Origin: Desulfocapsa sp.
GTDB taxonomy: Bacteria; Desulfobacterota; Desulfobulbia; Desulfobulbales; Desulfocapsaceae
Direction of reading: 5' to 3'
Length of the DNA stretch: 64,000 nt
Assembly (NCBI GenBank): GCA_016765495.1
Contig: JAESPV010000027.1
Span: 1 to 64,000 of the forward strand
The notes beneath the pieces were generated by a model. That model was not told the origin of the DNA. It made no database searches and saw only the letters and a program-made list of their open reading frames with translations. Both the position numbers and the translations under genes were made by a program. Below are positions 32,766 to 42,455 of this stretch, piece after piece. Numbering within the stretch: position 1 is the stretch's first letter; every line of letters begins with the position of its first letter.

Positions 32766-35573
32766 TCAATGAAGCTGTTTGACAAAATGGTGTACAGAGG
32801 CCATTAGTTTTTCCTTGTCAAGTTTGATGTGATATTCATCAACTCCGACTTCCTTCCCCTTTGCAACATCTTCTTCACCTGCGAGTGTGGTCAGTGCAAT
32901 AATGGGTGTTTTTGAAAAACGCGCGTCTTTTCGTATGGTTTCTGTGAGTTCAAAGCCATTCATATTAGGCATCTCAATATCAGTTACCACAACGGTTATT
33001 TCATCACCATGCTGCTGAAGGAGATCCCAGGCAATTGCTCCATCTTCAGCTCCTATGACATCATATCCTGAATCTGTCATATAGCTTTTGACCTGATTCA
33101 TAAAGAATTTTGAGTCTTCAGCAATGAGTATTGTCGGAACAACACCGTCATCATCTGGAGCTTCATAAACCTCCTGGTCTTCAAACCATTCTGGAAATAA
33201 TGTCCCAACAATTTCAAAGATATCAACAAGCATGGTTGTCTGGCCATCGATGATTGTTGATCCCATGATTCCAGTTTGCTTGAGAGTGACATCATCTACT
33301 GACACAGAAATTTGCATCGCATCTATGGGGCCAATGGCCAGAAGGCCTACAATTTGTGACGCGATATTAAAAACGATAACAAGCAGGTCCTCTTGATCAG
33401 CGATTGGCTCAACCATGGCGACGTCATCAACCGAAAGGAGTGAGAGACTACCTCCCCGGTATTGCATAACCCGTTTACCGCCAAGCTCTTCAATGTCTGA
33501 GCGTTTTATTTTTTCAATTCTTTCCACTTGGTTAAGGGGAACAGCAAATTGTTCTTGTTCTGAGCTTCTAAAGGTTAGCAAAGCCTGCTTATCTTTTTGC
33601 GCCTTTACGAGATCTTCTGCGGCCTGGGCAACCTCACTGGCTCTATCGGACCCATCAATTGATGTGAGTTCAGCCATGATAGCAATGTTTGCAACATCAA
33701 GAATCAATGCAATACGGCCATCGCCCATAATGGTTGCACCGGCGTAGCCTTTACAGGCCTGCAGGTGTTTTCCGAGTGGCTTGATGACAATTTCTTCAGA
33801 ATCCTGAAGCTTGTCAACAATTAAGCCATATTTAAGGGAACCATTTGATACAACAACAATATTTAAAGCACTGGATGCTGCATAGCGCCTGTCATCAGGT
33901 GATCGCTCGCCATCTTTAATGGCAAGTTCCCGTGCTCGTAGAGCGGCTTCTTCTTTGGGGTTCAGTGGTGTCTCTTTACCTCGACGATCGCAAATCATCT
34001 CTCTTCGATCATCCATAAATGTATCTTTTTCCTGATCATAATATGTTCTTTTTATACCAAGAACATCGGCAAGACGAATGAGCGGCAGAAGATTTCCACG
34101 AAGTCTTACCACTTCAGCGTTTCCAACCTTTTCAATCCTTTCTTTTACCTGCCCTGCAGGAATGCGGAGTAATTCTTCAAGATTAACCTGAGGAATTGCA
34201 TAACGTTCGCCACCAGTCATAATGATCTGACAGGGGATAATTGCAAGGGTGAGTGGAAGTTTAATGGAGATGGTGGTACCTCGGCCAACTTCTGAAATGA
34301 TTTCAACCTGACCTCCAAGCTGATCAAGATTGGTCTTAACAACATCCATCCCCACGCCACGACCCGAAACATCAGTAACCTCTTTGGCTGTGGAGAAACC
34401 TGGAAGGAGTATCAGGTTGATTTTTTCCTTGTCAGACATCAGCTGTGCCTGCTCGGGAGTAATTAAACCTTTATTAATTGCTGCTGCTGCAAGAATGTCA
34501 CCATCAAGTCCTTTACCATCGTCACTGATCTCAATTACAACCTGACCGGCAGCATGATATGCTTTGAGGACAACCAGTCCTTTTGGAGATTTACCTATTT
34601 TTGTACGCTCAGCAGGTAACTCAATACCGTGATCGACAGAATTTCTAATAAGATGGGTCAGGGGGTCATTGATGGATTCAATAATAGTTTTATCCAGCTC
34701 TACATCTTTACCAACGATTGTAAGGTCAATAGTTTTGTTGAGCTTTGAGGAAAGATCTCGTACTACTCGTGGAAATTTCCCAAAAACGTTTCCAATTGGC
34801 TGCATGCGCGTCAACATAATTGCCTCTTGTAGTTCTGAGGTAATTAAATCAATTCGTTGACCAACATTTTCTGCATTTTGAGTATCTCCTGAGGATAAGG
34901 TTTGCAGGAGTTGATTACGACTGAGAACCAACTCACCTGCAAGTGTCATGAGTGAATCCAACAGACTTACATGCACTCTGATACTGCTATCTACTATCAC
35001 TTTTGCAGCAATTTTTTTCGCAGGTGGTGACTGCGTTTTGAGAGGCGCTTGAACCACAGGTTTTGCAATGGGTTCTGCGGCCACGGCAGGCTCTGGTTCC
35101 GGTACAGTTTCTACAACTTCAGGCGCAGAAACAGTTTCAACAACTGCTGCTTCTGTCGTAGCTTCCTCGGTAGCAGGTTGTGTGAAATCACCTTCATATA
35201 TGGCATTTAGAGGAACCAGATGTTCCTCAATATCATAGTTGTTGGAGTTGCTGACATCCTCAATCATTGTGTTAAGTTTGTCAGATGCCTGAAGAAGGAC
35301 ATTGATGATTTCAGGAGTAGGCACCAATTTGGAACTACGAATGAGTCCCAGTACATTTTCCATAACATGGGAAAGATCCTGGATAACAGTAAGACCCATA
35401 AATCCTGCACCGCCTTTAATGGAATGTGCTGCCCTGAATACCTTGTTAACCAGATCCTCGTCGATATTGGCCCCGTCTTCTTCAATGGCCAGGAGGTCAT
35501 TTTCTATGTCGGCGAGATGTTCTAATGATTCTTCTATAAAACCTTGGAGTATCTCATCATCTTCTATTTGCAT
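32766..35573 (-). CDS. cheA: Hybrid chemotaxis kinase CheA with two CheW domains and a receiver
   Basis: The protein has 935 residues, longer than typical CheA. The order is an Hpt domain with AAHSIKGGAGF (His50), a Pro/Glu/Ala-rich linker (about 135-190), the dimer domain, an ATPase with NSVDHGIE, DDGKGLD and GRGVGMDVV, a first CheW domain interrupted by a ~60-residue charged insert (around 505-560), a second CheW-like domain (about 645-790) and a C-terminal receiver with TDIEMPNMNG. The fused receiver may act as a phosphate sink in place of CheY. AGGAG precedes the ATG. It heads the operon cheA-cheW-cheB-cheR-receiver. Confidence 0.93.
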   Translation of the reverse strand: MQIEDDEILQGFIEESLEHLADIENDLLAIEEDGANIDEDLVNKVFRAAHSIKGGAGFMGLTVIQDLSHVMENVLGLIRSSKLVPTPEIINVLLQASDKLNTMIEDVSNSNNYDIEEHLVPLNAIYEGDFTQPATEEATTEAAVVETVSAPEVVETVPEPEPAVAAEPIAKPVVQAPLKTQSPPAKKIAAKVIVDSSIRVHVSLLDSLMTLAGELVLSRNQLLQTLSSGDTQNAENVGQRIDLITSELQEAIMLTRMQPIGNVFGKFPRVVRDLSSKLNKTIDLTIVGKDVELDKTIIESINDPLTHLIRNSVDHGIELPAERTKIGKSPKGLVVLKAYHAAGQVVIEISDDGKGLDGDILAAAAINKGLITPEQAQLMSDKEKINLILLPGFSTAKEVTDVSGRGVGMDVVKTNLDQLGGQVEIISEVGRGTTISIKLPLTLAIIPCQIIMTGGERYAIPQVNLEELLRIPAGQVKERIEKVGNAEVVRLRGNLLPLIRLADVLGIKRTYYDQEKDTFMDDRREMICDRRGKETPLNPKEEAALRARELAIKDGERSPDDRRYAASSALNIVVVSNGSLKYGLIVDKLQDSEEIVIKPLGKHLQACKGYAGATIMGDGRIALILDVANIAIMAELTSIDGSDRASEVAQAAEDLVKAQKDKQALLTFRSSEQEQFAVPLNQVERIEKIKRSDIEELGGKRVMQYRGGSLSLLSVDDVAMVEPIADQEDLLVIVFNIASQIVGLLAIGPIDAMQISVSVDDVTLKQTGIMGSTIIDGQTTMLVDIFEIVGTLFPEWFEDQEVYEAPDDDGVVPTILIAEDSKFFMNQVKSYMTDSGYDVIGAEDGAIAWDLLQQHGDEITVVVTDIEMPNMNGFELTETIRKDARFSKTPIIALTTLAGEEDVAKGKEVGVDEYHIKLDKEKLMASVHHFVKQLH

Positions 35574-35766
35574 AAGCCGGCTCCTGCCAAACTAAAAGTG
35601 GAAATTTGCTGAAAGAGTAATAAAAATCTCTCAACTGTTTTTATTAAATAAAAATCGGTATAGATTATTTATTCTATACTTAGGCACAATTGAATGTACA
35701 GGGATTTTTTTAAAAAAAGGATATGGTAAAAAAAAATAGATCGGAAGGCAAACAGGAGGAAGGTTG

Positions 35767-35803
35767 TCATTCACCACAATGTACTGTTTTTTGTGGTGAA
35801 TGA
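35767..35803. repeat. 13-bp perfect inverted repeat upstream of cheA
   Basis: TCATTCACCACAA (35767-35779) pairs perfectly with TTGTGGTGAATGA (35791-35803) around 11 bases. It lies between the stop of the SlyD-like gene (35857) and the cheA start (35573), both on the minus strand. Without a T-run on that strand it may be a terminator, a leader hairpin or an operator; it also carries the CCACA/TGTGG core seen at 18.9 and 24.0 kb. Confidence 0.5.
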
Positions 35804-35856
35804 GCCTATCTCTGGATAAAATTGGGGCAGGGGATATTTATTGCAAAACAGTATTG

Positions 35857-36303
35857 TTAATTTTTTTCTATTTCCAGTACGGTTATTTCGTAGTTGAGTG
35901 AGTGGCCTGCAAGGGGGTGGTTGTAGTCTATCAGGATGCTGTCTTCTTTTATCTCAACAATGGTTGCAGGGACTTGATGGGTGACACCACCACTGTCAAC
36001 ATTCATGGAAATAACAAGACCAACCTTCGGTTCTATTTTATCAGCAAATGGACTCTTGGGGATTTCCTGAATGAGATCACTGCGTCGTATACCATATGGG
36101 CCTTGCTCGGCTTCAAGATGTACTTTGCGCATTTCTCCTACCTGCATTCCCAACAGGATGCGTTGGATCGGTTTTGGCGTTCCTTCTTCTCCAAGTTGGA
36201 TGACCAATGGATCTGATTGTTCAATGGTTTCAAAAACGGTCTCATTGTCAAGAGTACCGATAAGTGCAACTGTGACTTTATTGTTTTTTTCTACCTGTAT
36301 CAT
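35857..36303 (-). CDS. FKBP/SlyD-type peptidyl-prolyl isomerase
   Basis: The protein has 148 residues. It shows the SlyD-like plan: an N-terminal FKBP half (VEKNNKVTVALIGTLDN), an inserted flap domain (about 60-120) and the diagnostic DYNHPLAGHSLNYEITVLEI end. It lacks the long His/Cys metal-binding tail of E. coli SlyD. It should isomerise X-Pro bonds and chaperone folding in the cytoplasm. It has a modest AAGGAG site set back from the ATG. It is a single gene. Confidence 0.88.
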   Translation of the reverse strand: MIQVEKNNKVTVALIGTLDNETVFETIEQSDPLVIQLGEEGTPKPIQRILLGMQVGEMRKVHLEAEQGPYGIRRSDLIQEIPKSPFADKIEPKVGLVISMNVDSGGVTHQVPATIVEIKEDSILIDYNHPLAGHSLNYEITVLEIEKN

Positions 36304-36749
36304 CTAAAGAACTTATGCTCCTTCAATCTGGTTGGAATATGTTAATAACTCTTATTTGAACAGTACACTTTAAACTATTATTTGGGCTTTGGCAATGTTT
36401 TGTGGCAGCTATAATGGGGAATTGTTAGTATCTTACAGAATAGTTTTTCGGAGTCTGCTCTTTGCTGGTTTTTTTTTAGAAATTGTTCTGACAAGGTTCT
36501 TTCCCCCCCCCCTCAAGGAGGGACTGAAAGGAGTTCTGGCTTACTAACTGTGCACCAGTTGCGGTGACTTTTCTTTAGTGGTATCAAAGCTGTTTCTTGA
36601 CAAATGATAGAGACAGTCATACATTGCGCTGTCTTATATCAATTTGGAAATGTTTCCTCTAAATCCGTGGTGTCAGCCCATTGTTTTAAGCTGTTTTAGC
36701 TGGTCATTTTAGCAGTCTTTCATCACGGGCTCGGGAAATGGAGTAAAAT
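36304..36749. other. Gene-free divergent gap with C-run and repeat
   Basis: The 446 bases between the SlyD-like gene and the small gene before hisI hold no frame I can support. There is a run of ten C (36503-36512) that opens the dispersed repeat copy at 36509-36544. Promoters for both directions must lie here but are not recognisable. Confidence 0.5.
36509..36544. repeat. Dispersed intergenic repeat, copy 2
   Basis: It matches 28 of 36 positions, ungapped, with 15724-15759. It begins CCCCTCAAGGAGG, a weaker version of the palindrome in copy 1, and keeps ACTGAAA and CTTAC. It directly follows a run of C, which suggests slippage at its border. Confidence 0.4.
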
Positions 36750-36917
36750 GTGAAATTAGAATGCGAAAAATTTAAAGAATTTATGGAATCTGAAGAGGCT
36801 GAATGTCGTCACCCAGATGATTATTGTCAGATCAGAACTTCCTGTATGATTAATTATATTGGAAAAGAACGGAAAAGAGAACAGGCCCTGGAAAAGAAGA
36901 GGGCTGCTCAGGAATAA
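36750..36917 (+). CDS. 55-residue Cys-containing small protein before hisI
   Basis: The frame begins with GTG (36750), with GGAG six bases upstream, and ends with TAA at 36915-36917, five bases before hisI. The peptide has four cysteines (5, 19, 26, 32) and His21, a possible metal site, then a Lys/Arg/Glu-rich helical tail. Codon use looks like its neighbours and the frame closes neatly against hisI, so it is probably real and cotranscribed. I do not recognise the family. Confidence 0.6.
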   Translation: MKLECEKFKEFMESEEAECRHPDDYCQIRTSCMINYIGKERKREQALEKKRAAQE

Positions 36918-36922
36918 TCGTT

Positions 36923-37306
36923 ATGATAGAATTAGATTTCGCAAAAGATAGTCAAGGGCTTCTGCCTGCAATCGTTCAGGATGCTAAAAGTGGTGAAGTA
37001 TTGATGCTTGCCTATATAAACAAGGAGGCCTGGGGAAAAACCCTGGCTACCGGCAAGGCTCATTACTGGAGTAGATCACGACAGAAACTGTGGCTTAAGG
37101 GTGAATCATCCGGGCATGTGCAAAAAATTCATGAAATCCTGATCGATTGTGATCAGGACACTGTTGTTTTTAAGGTTGAACAGCTAGGTGGTGCCGCTTG
37201 TCACAAAGGGTATTGCTCCTGTTTTTTTCGCCGGGTGGTAAACGGTGAAGTTGAAATTATTGGAGAGAGAGTGTTTGATCCAGCAGTGGTTTACGGGAAA
37301 AAATAA
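36923..37306 (+). CDS. hisI: Phosphoribosyl-AMP cyclohydrolase
   Basis: The protein has 127 residues, the length of the single-function enzyme without the HisE half. Visible motifs are [31 protein letters not shown] and the zinc cysteines in [14 protein letters not shown]. It opens the purine ring of PR-AMP in histidine synthesis (cytoplasm, Zn2+ and Mg2+). hisG follows after a 47-base gap and engB after that, so three or four genes may form one operon. Other his genes are not in the window. Confidence 0.95.
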   Translation: MIELDFAKDSQGLLPAIVQDAKSGEVLMLAYINKEAWGKTLATGKAHYWSRSRQKLWLKGESSGHVQKIHEILIDCDQDTVVFKVEQLGGAACHKGYCSCFFRRVVNGEVEIIGERVFDPAVVYGKK

Positions 37307-37353
37307 AACAAATATTCCACACAACTAAATGGAATATGATTTTGGAGAATAAT

Positions 37354-38226
37354 ATGAATGAACTTAAACTGGGCCTGCCTAAGGGAAGTCTTGAAAAGGC
37401 AACTATTGAACTTTTTGAAAAAGCAGGCTGGTTGATTAAACCGAAAGCAAGAAATTATTTTCCAGAGATCGATGATCCGGAACTGGCCTGCTCAATCTGT
37501 CGGCCTCAGGAAATGTCCCGGTATGTGGAATCAGGAATGCTGGATGCCGGAATCACCGGCAAAGATTGGACAATAGAAAATCAATCTGAAGCAATAATTG
37601 TCAGTGAACTTGTCTACTCTAAGGTGAGCAGGAAACCTACCCGCTGGGTAATTGCTGTAAAAGGAGATTCTGATATTACCTGCATTGAGGATCTTGAGGG
37701 GAAAAAAATATCCACCGAGCTGGTGAATGTGAGTAAACGTTTTTTTGCTGAAAAAAATATCAACGTTGAGATCGAATTTTCGTGGGGAGCGACTGAAGCT
37801 AAGGTCGTTTCCGGGCTTGTTGATGCCATTGTAGAGGTTACGGAGACAGAAAGTACAATAAGAGCCCATGGGTTGCGTATTATTTATGAACTGATGGAGT
37901 CCAATACACAATTTATTGCCAATAAAGAAGCTTGGAGTGATCCCTGGAAACGTGAAAAAATTGAAAATATTGCTCTTATGCTTCAAGGGTCTTTGAAGGC
38001 TGAACGTATTGTTGGGTTAAAGATGAATGTCCCGAAAGACAGGTTAAAAAACGTCATTGATCTACTGCCTAGTTTGAATGCTCCCACAGTGGCGAATCTT
38101 TATAATGTCGAATGGTTTTCCGTCGAGACTGTTGTTTCTTCAGATATTGTTCGTGAGCTTATCCCAGCTCTTACTAAAGGTGGGGCAGAAGGGATAATAG
38201 AGTATCGCCTCAGTAAAGTTATATGA
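37354..38226 (+). CDS. hisG: ATP phosphoribosyltransferase, long form
   Basis: The start is ATG 37354 (TTGGAG upstream), giving 290 residues; a start at 37336 lacks support. LGLPKGSLE opens the chain. DAGITGKDW and the PRPP-binding segment [20 protein letters not shown] are clear. The extra C-terminal ~80 residues are the regulatory domain of HisG-long, which binds histidine for feedback inhibition and needs no HisZ. It condenses ATP with PRPP, the first step of histidine synthesis. The stop overlaps engB by 4 bases. Confidence 0.95.
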   Translation: MNELKLGLPKGSLEKATIELFEKAGWLIKPKARNYFPEIDDPELACSICRPQEMSRYVESGMLDAGITGKDWTIENQSEAIIVSELVYSKVSRKPTRWVIAVKGDSDITCIEDLEGKKISTELVNVSKRFFAEKNINVEIEFSWGATEAKVVSGLVDAIVEVTETESTIRAHGLRIIYELMESNTQFIANKEAWSDPWKREKIENIALMLQGSLKAERIVGLKMNVPKDRLKNVIDLLPSLNAPTVANLYNVEWFSVETVVSSDIVRELIPALTKGGAEGIIEYRLSKVI

Positions 38227-38810
38227 AGTTTGTCGATATTAATTTTTTACTGAGTGTTCATAAACTGGCTCAGCTTCCGGATCCAACGCTTCCTGAAATT
38301 GCTTTTGCCGGCCGGTCTAATGTTGGAAAGTCTTCTCTCATTAATACTCTGGTTGGAAGAAAAGGATTGGTCAAGGTGAGCGGACGGCCCGGAAAAACCC
38401 AGGGGCTCAATTTCTTTCAGCTTGGAGATGAAGCATATCTTGTAGATCTTCCTGGGTATGGTTTTGCAAAAGTAGGTCGAGGTATGCAGGATAACTGGCA
38501 AAAACTCATTACTGGGTATCTGGAAATGCGGAGTACCTTGTGTTGTGTTGTAGTTATCATGGATATCAGACACGGTGCAAAAAAGCAGGACACACAACTT
38601 ATATCTTGGTTGAAACAGCACAATATCCAATGCTTACCTGTTTATACCAAGGCGGATAAGTTGTCTGGAAATCAAAGAGACAAAAATGCTGCTGCACTCG
38701 ATGCAGGACATACTATTGCTAGTGGACAACGTATTGTCTTTTCGGCTAAAAATGGTATGGGAAAAGATGAGCTAGAAACAGCTCTTGCATCTTTTGCTAA
38801 AATAGGCTAG
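38223..38810 (+). CDS. engB: Ribosome-biogenesis GTPase EngB/YsxC
   Basis: The protein has 195 residues. G1 GRSNVGKSS, the switch region [14 protein letters not shown]3 [11 protein letters not shown]4 TKAD and G5 FSAKNG are all present. It assists assembly of the large ribosomal subunit. The ATG overlaps the hisG stop (ATGA), indicating translational coupling; the pairing with histidine genes is probably fortuitous. Confidence 0.95.
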   Translation: MKFVDINFLLSVHKLAQLPDPTLPEIAFAGRSNVGKSSLINTLVGRKGLVKVSGRPGKTQGLNFFQLGDEAYLVDLPGYGFAKVGRGMQDNWQKLITGYLEMRSTLCCVVVIMDIRHGAKKQDTQLISWLKQHNIQCLPVYTKADKLSGNQRDKNAAALDAGHTIASGQRIVFSAKNGMGKDELETALASFAKIG

Positions 38811-38910
38811 CTTCTTCTCCCGTAATACGTATACTTACCTGTGTTTTTATTATTGCTCTTCCGCATAAGAAGGGTAGCTAGTATAACGTTTCATGTAAGG
38901 GGATACTTTT

Positions 38911-39189
38911 ATGTCAATTCGTTCTGAATGGCCGTGTTGGGAGATTATGAAGTGTCACGAATCTCAGGAATGCTCAGCAAGAGAAGACAAATCTAAACTT
39001 TGCTGGGAGGTTATTGAAGAAGTAGATAAATATTCTTTTAATATCTGCATGGATTGTCTCGTCTATGTGTCGAATCAAAAGAATTCTCAATTTACCAAAG
39101 AGGAACTTCTCTTGATCATGGCTCAAAGGGGTGTGAATGTTCTTGACGGGAAGGGATGTTCAATTCACAAAATAAGTTGTAATGCGTAA
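38911..39189 (+). CDS. Two-CW-type small cysteine protein
   Basis: The protein has 92 residues. Two CW motifs (PCWEIMKC and LCWEV) frame an N-terminal Cys cluster of the two-CW domain type. Further cysteines occur in NICMDC, KGCS and SCN, giving eleven in total. Proteins of this kind occur in sulfate reducers; function unknown, with metal or redox binding likely. It is a single gene 100 bases after engB, ended by a strong terminator (39208-39248). Confidence 0.7.
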   Translation: MSIRSEWPCWEIMKCHESQECSAREDKSKLCWEVIEEVDKYSFNICMDCLVYVSNQKNSQFTKEELLLIMAQRGVNVLDGKGCSIHKISCNA

Positions 39190-39207
39190 TGAAATTTCCA
39201 GATTTGT

Positions 39208-39248
39208 AAAAGGGGTTACTGATTATTTTGATCAGTAACCCCTTTTTT
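39208..39248. terminator. Strong, likely bidirectional terminator
   Basis: AAAAGGGGTTACTGAT (39208-39223) pairs with ATCAGTAACCCCTTTT (39231-39246) around 7 bases, followed by T. The A-run on the other arm allows it to serve the convergent lepA transcript too, though lepA stops 137 bases away. Confidence 0.85.
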
Positions 39249-39384
39249 TGTATATATATATCTAGTATCTGAAAATCACAAATTCTGTGGGAATTTTTTC
39301 TATATCAGGTGTCGGTTATCAGTTGCTGATAACTTCTGTTCGCTGAGCGTCATGCTCAAAAGGTACCGAAAAGAATTTTCTCCA

Positions 39385-41175
39385 TTATTCGGATTTTAAA
39401 ACGGCGAGGAAAGCTTTTTGAGGAATATCAACATTCCCCACTGTTTTCATTCGTTTTTTACCGGCTTTCTGTTTTTCCAGAAGCTTTCGTTTTCGACTTA
39501 TATCACCACCATAGCACTTAGCTGTTACATCTTTACGCAGAGCGGAAATATTCGTTCGTGCTACGATAGTGCCTCCGATTGCAGCCTGAATAGCAATCTT
39601 GAACATTTGTCTCGGGATTTCCTCCTTAAGACGTTCGCATGCGCGTAAACCACGCGCTCTTGCATTATCACGATGGGCAAGTTGGGAGAGGGCATCCACT
39701 ATTTCACCGTTTACAAGGATGTCGAGTTTTACCAGATCGCTCTTACGGTAGTCATATAATTCGTAATCAAATGAGCCATATCCTTGAGTGATTGATTTTA
39801 ATTTGTCATAAAAGTCATAAATTACCTCGGCCAGAGGGAGCTCACAGGTGAACTCAATTCTTCCCGGCATGGGGTAGTGATAGTTTGTATTATCACCCCT
39901 TCGTTCCATGCAGAGTGTCATCAATGCCCCCATATATTTGTCGGGAATAAGAATGGTCGCTTTGATGTAAGGCTCTTCAACCCTGTCAATTTGCATTGGG
40001 TCGGGAAAGTAAGCAGGATTGTCAACTTCAAGCATGGTTGTATCTTTTAAATAAAAGTTATACTTAACAGATGGTACAGTGAGGATAAGTGAAATATCAA
40101 ACTCACGCTCGAGGCGCTCTTGAATGACTTCAAGGTGAAGGAGTCCTAAAAATCCGCAGCGAAAACCAAAGCCAAGTGCGGCTGATGTATCTTTTTCAAA
40201 TATGAGTGCAGCATCATTTAGTTGTAGTTTTTCAAGTGCAGTGGTCAATGCTTCATAGTCATCTGTGGAAATGGGATAGATGGAAGAGAAAACGACCTGT
40301 TGAACTTCCTTGAAACCTTCCAGGGCTTCAGCACTTGGGTTGTCTGCAAGGGTGATGGTGTCACCAGGTCTTGTGTCGCTCACGGTTTTTACACCAGCAA
40401 GTAGATAACCAACCTCTCCAGCACTCAACGTTTTTACAGCTTTTCGTTTGACCCGAAATAACCCGACTTCTTCTACCCGGTATTCTGAGTTGTTAGACAT
40501 GAATTTAATGGTATTGCCGGCTTTGACTGTCCCATTAATAATTTTAACCGAAATAATGGTTCCACGGAATGGATCATAATTAGCGTCAAATATTAATGCT
40601 TGAAGAGGAGCATTTTTATCACCCACAGGAGGTGGAATATATTTAACAATGGCTTCTAATATATTTTCAACGCCAAGGCCTGTTTTTGCAGAACATTGTT
40701 GGATGAGTGCTCCGTCAAGACCAAGATCTTCTTCTATCTGCAAAGCTACACCCTCGGGGTCGGCAGATGGTAAATCAATTTTGTTTATGACAGGAATGAT
40801 TTCCAGATTATTTTCCATGGCAAGATAGAGATTTGCAAGTGTCTGCGCTTCAACGCCTTGTGCTGCATCAACGAGGAGTAAGGCACCTTCACAGGAACTG
40901 AGAGCACGTGAAACTTCATAGCTGAAATCAACATGACCCGGAGTGTCAACCAGGTTGAGGATATACTTTTTTCCATCCTTGGACGTATAAGGAAGGCAGA
41001 TGGTTTGACTTTTGATGGTGATACCACGTTCTCGCTCAATATCCATATTGTCAAGTAACTGATCTTGAAAATCACGATCACTAACTTGTTGGCATAATTG
41101 AATCATTCTGTCTGCGAGGGTGGATTTTCCATGGTCGATATGGGCAATGATTGAAAAGTTTCGTATGTTTTGCAT
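39385..41175 (-). CDS. lepA: Elongation factor 4 (LepA)
   Basis: The protein has 596 residues, full length. The GTPase motifs are AHIDHGKST, the RGITI switch, DTPGH and NKIDLP. The LepA-specific C-terminal domain is visible in the last ~110 residues (AKCYGGDISRKRKLLEKQKAGKKRMK). It acts on stalled or initiating ribosomes in the cytoplasm. It is a single gene; the 290 bases upstream (41176-41465) hold no gene. Confidence 0.96.
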   Translation of the reverse strand: MQNIRNFSIIAHIDHGKSTLADRMIQLCQQVSDRDFQDQLLDNMDIERERGITIKSQTICLPYTSKDGKKYILNLVDTPGHVDFSYEVSRALSSCEGALLLVDAAQGVEAQTLANLYLAMENNLEIIPVINKIDLPSADPEGVALQIEEDLGLDGALIQQCSAKTGLGVENILEAIVKYIPPPVGDKNAPLQALIFDANYDPFRGTIISVKIINGTVKAGNTIKFMSNNSEYRVEEVGLFRVKRKAVKTLSAGEVGYLLAGVKTVSDTRPGDTITLADNPSAEALEGFKEVQQVVFSSIYPISTDDYEALTTALEKLQLNDAALIFEKDTSAALGFGFRCGFLGLLHLEVIQERLEREFDISLILTVPSVKYNFYLKDTTMLEVDNPAYFPDPMQIDRVEEPYIKATILIPDKYMGALMTLCMERRGDNTNYHYPMPGRIEFTCELPLAEVIYDFYDKLKSITQGYGSFDYELYDYRKSDLVKLDILVNGEIVDALSQLAHRDNARARGLRACERLKEEIPRQMFKIAIQAAIGGTIVARTNISALRKDVTAKCYGGDISRKRKLLEKQKAGKKRMKTVGNVDIPQKAFLAVLKSE

Positions 41176-41465
41176 GATATTTGATGAATTAAAAAATATT
41201 CCAGGAAAAATTAGTGAGATTTAAAAAAATATGACTTCTAGCATAAAAAAAAACTGATTACCACCAAAGCTCAGGTGAAATGTTTTCCATTATGATTCAA
41301 CCATTGTAAAATGTAATGGAGTCGGTGGGTAGCACCTTTTTAAAAAGAATTCTAACCGTCTTCACTCATATGATACCATAAGTGGAGATCTAAGGCAGAA
41401 CATTAATATCGTTAAGCGTTTGCCAGTAACGGTTAGTGTGGTTAGGCCATTTTATAACCACCTCT

Positions 41466-42455
41466 TCAATGCTCGTACCCCTGAAAAGATATTTCTTCAA
41501 TTTTTGATTTCTTTTTCAAAAAAACACCATTACCTGAAGAAATTTCTCCAATTTTGAAAATTCCCGGCTCTGTTTCGCGAAGCGACTGGCGGAACAAGGT
41601 TTCTTGCCCCTTTTTTACAGTAAACAGAAGCTGATAATCCTCCCCGGCACGAAGAATCAGGTCTTCAATTTCCATTTCTAATTGATCCGCTGCAATTTGT
41701 AGTTCAGGAAGATAGGGCAGACGTTCTGCGTGGATAAGGGCTAACACTCCTGAGGCCTTACAGATATGAGCCATATCTGTCGCAAGACCATCTGAAATGT
41801 CCTGCATTGAGCTTACATGTCCTGACCTCGCAAGCGCAAGGCCAAGGGCTATTTTCGGAACAGGATTCAAGTGGGCCTTAAGCAGTGCATCAAATACAGC
41901 CTTATCGGCTGAAACGGGCTGTAAATGGTCGCAACTAAGTAGTGCAAGGCCGGCTCCTGCAGAACCAAGCGGCCCGGAAACCCAGATAGTATCACCGTCT
42001 TTTGCCCCAGTTCTATAAATAGCACTGTCCCCCACAGGTTCACCAAGCACAGTTACAGTAATGCCAAGTTCTTTTGATTTTACTGTGTCGCCACCAATGA
42101 GCATGCAATCATATTCATTTAGGATTTCAAGCGCCCCATCAAGCCATGCAGCTATCCACTCCCATTCAAGATTTTCGGGTAAGCTGAGGGAGAGCAGAAC
42201 AAATCTGGGTCTGCCTCCCATGGCAGCAATATCACTTAAGTTTACTGCAATTGATTTACGCCCCAGTAGGTGTGGAGGGTGAAAACTTCGATTAAAATGA
42301 ATTGAATCAATCAGGCTGTCTGTGGAAATAAGGAAGGAGCCACTGGAGAAAATCTCACAACAGTCATCACCAATGGATGTAATCAAACCATCAGCAGAGC
42401 CTTTGCTAGCTTCGCGTATCCGCTCGATAAGCATACGTTCAGACCAGGCAGTCAT
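41466..42455 (-). CDS. thiL: Thiamine-monophosphate kinase
   Basis: The protein has 329 residues. IGDDC near the N-terminus, the SLIDSIHF segment, the NLSDIAAMGG motif, LIGGDTVKS and MQDISDGLATD are typical of ThiL. It phosphorylates thiamine monophosphate to the diphosphate cofactor. Met8 is an alternative start; Met1 overlaps the upstream stop by one base (TAATG). No other thiamine genes are adjacent. It is cotranscribed with the 128-residue protein and possibly the 573-residue one. Confidence 0.93.
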   Translation of the reverse strand: MTAWSERMLIERIREASKGSADGLITSIGDDCCEIFSSGSFLISTDSLIDSIHFNRSFHPPHLLGRKSIAVNLSDIAAMGGRPRFVLLSLSLPENLEWEWIAAWLDGALEILNEYDCMLIGGDTVKSKELGITVTVLGEPVGDSAIYRTGAKDGDTIWVSGPLGSAGAGLALLSCDHLQPVSADKAVFDALLKAHLNPVPKIALGLALARSGHVSSMQDISDGLATDMAHICKASGVLALIHAERLPYLPELQIAADQLEMEIEDLILRAGEDYQLLFTVKKGQETLFRQSLRETEPGIFKIGEISSGNGVFLKKKSKIEEISFQGYEH

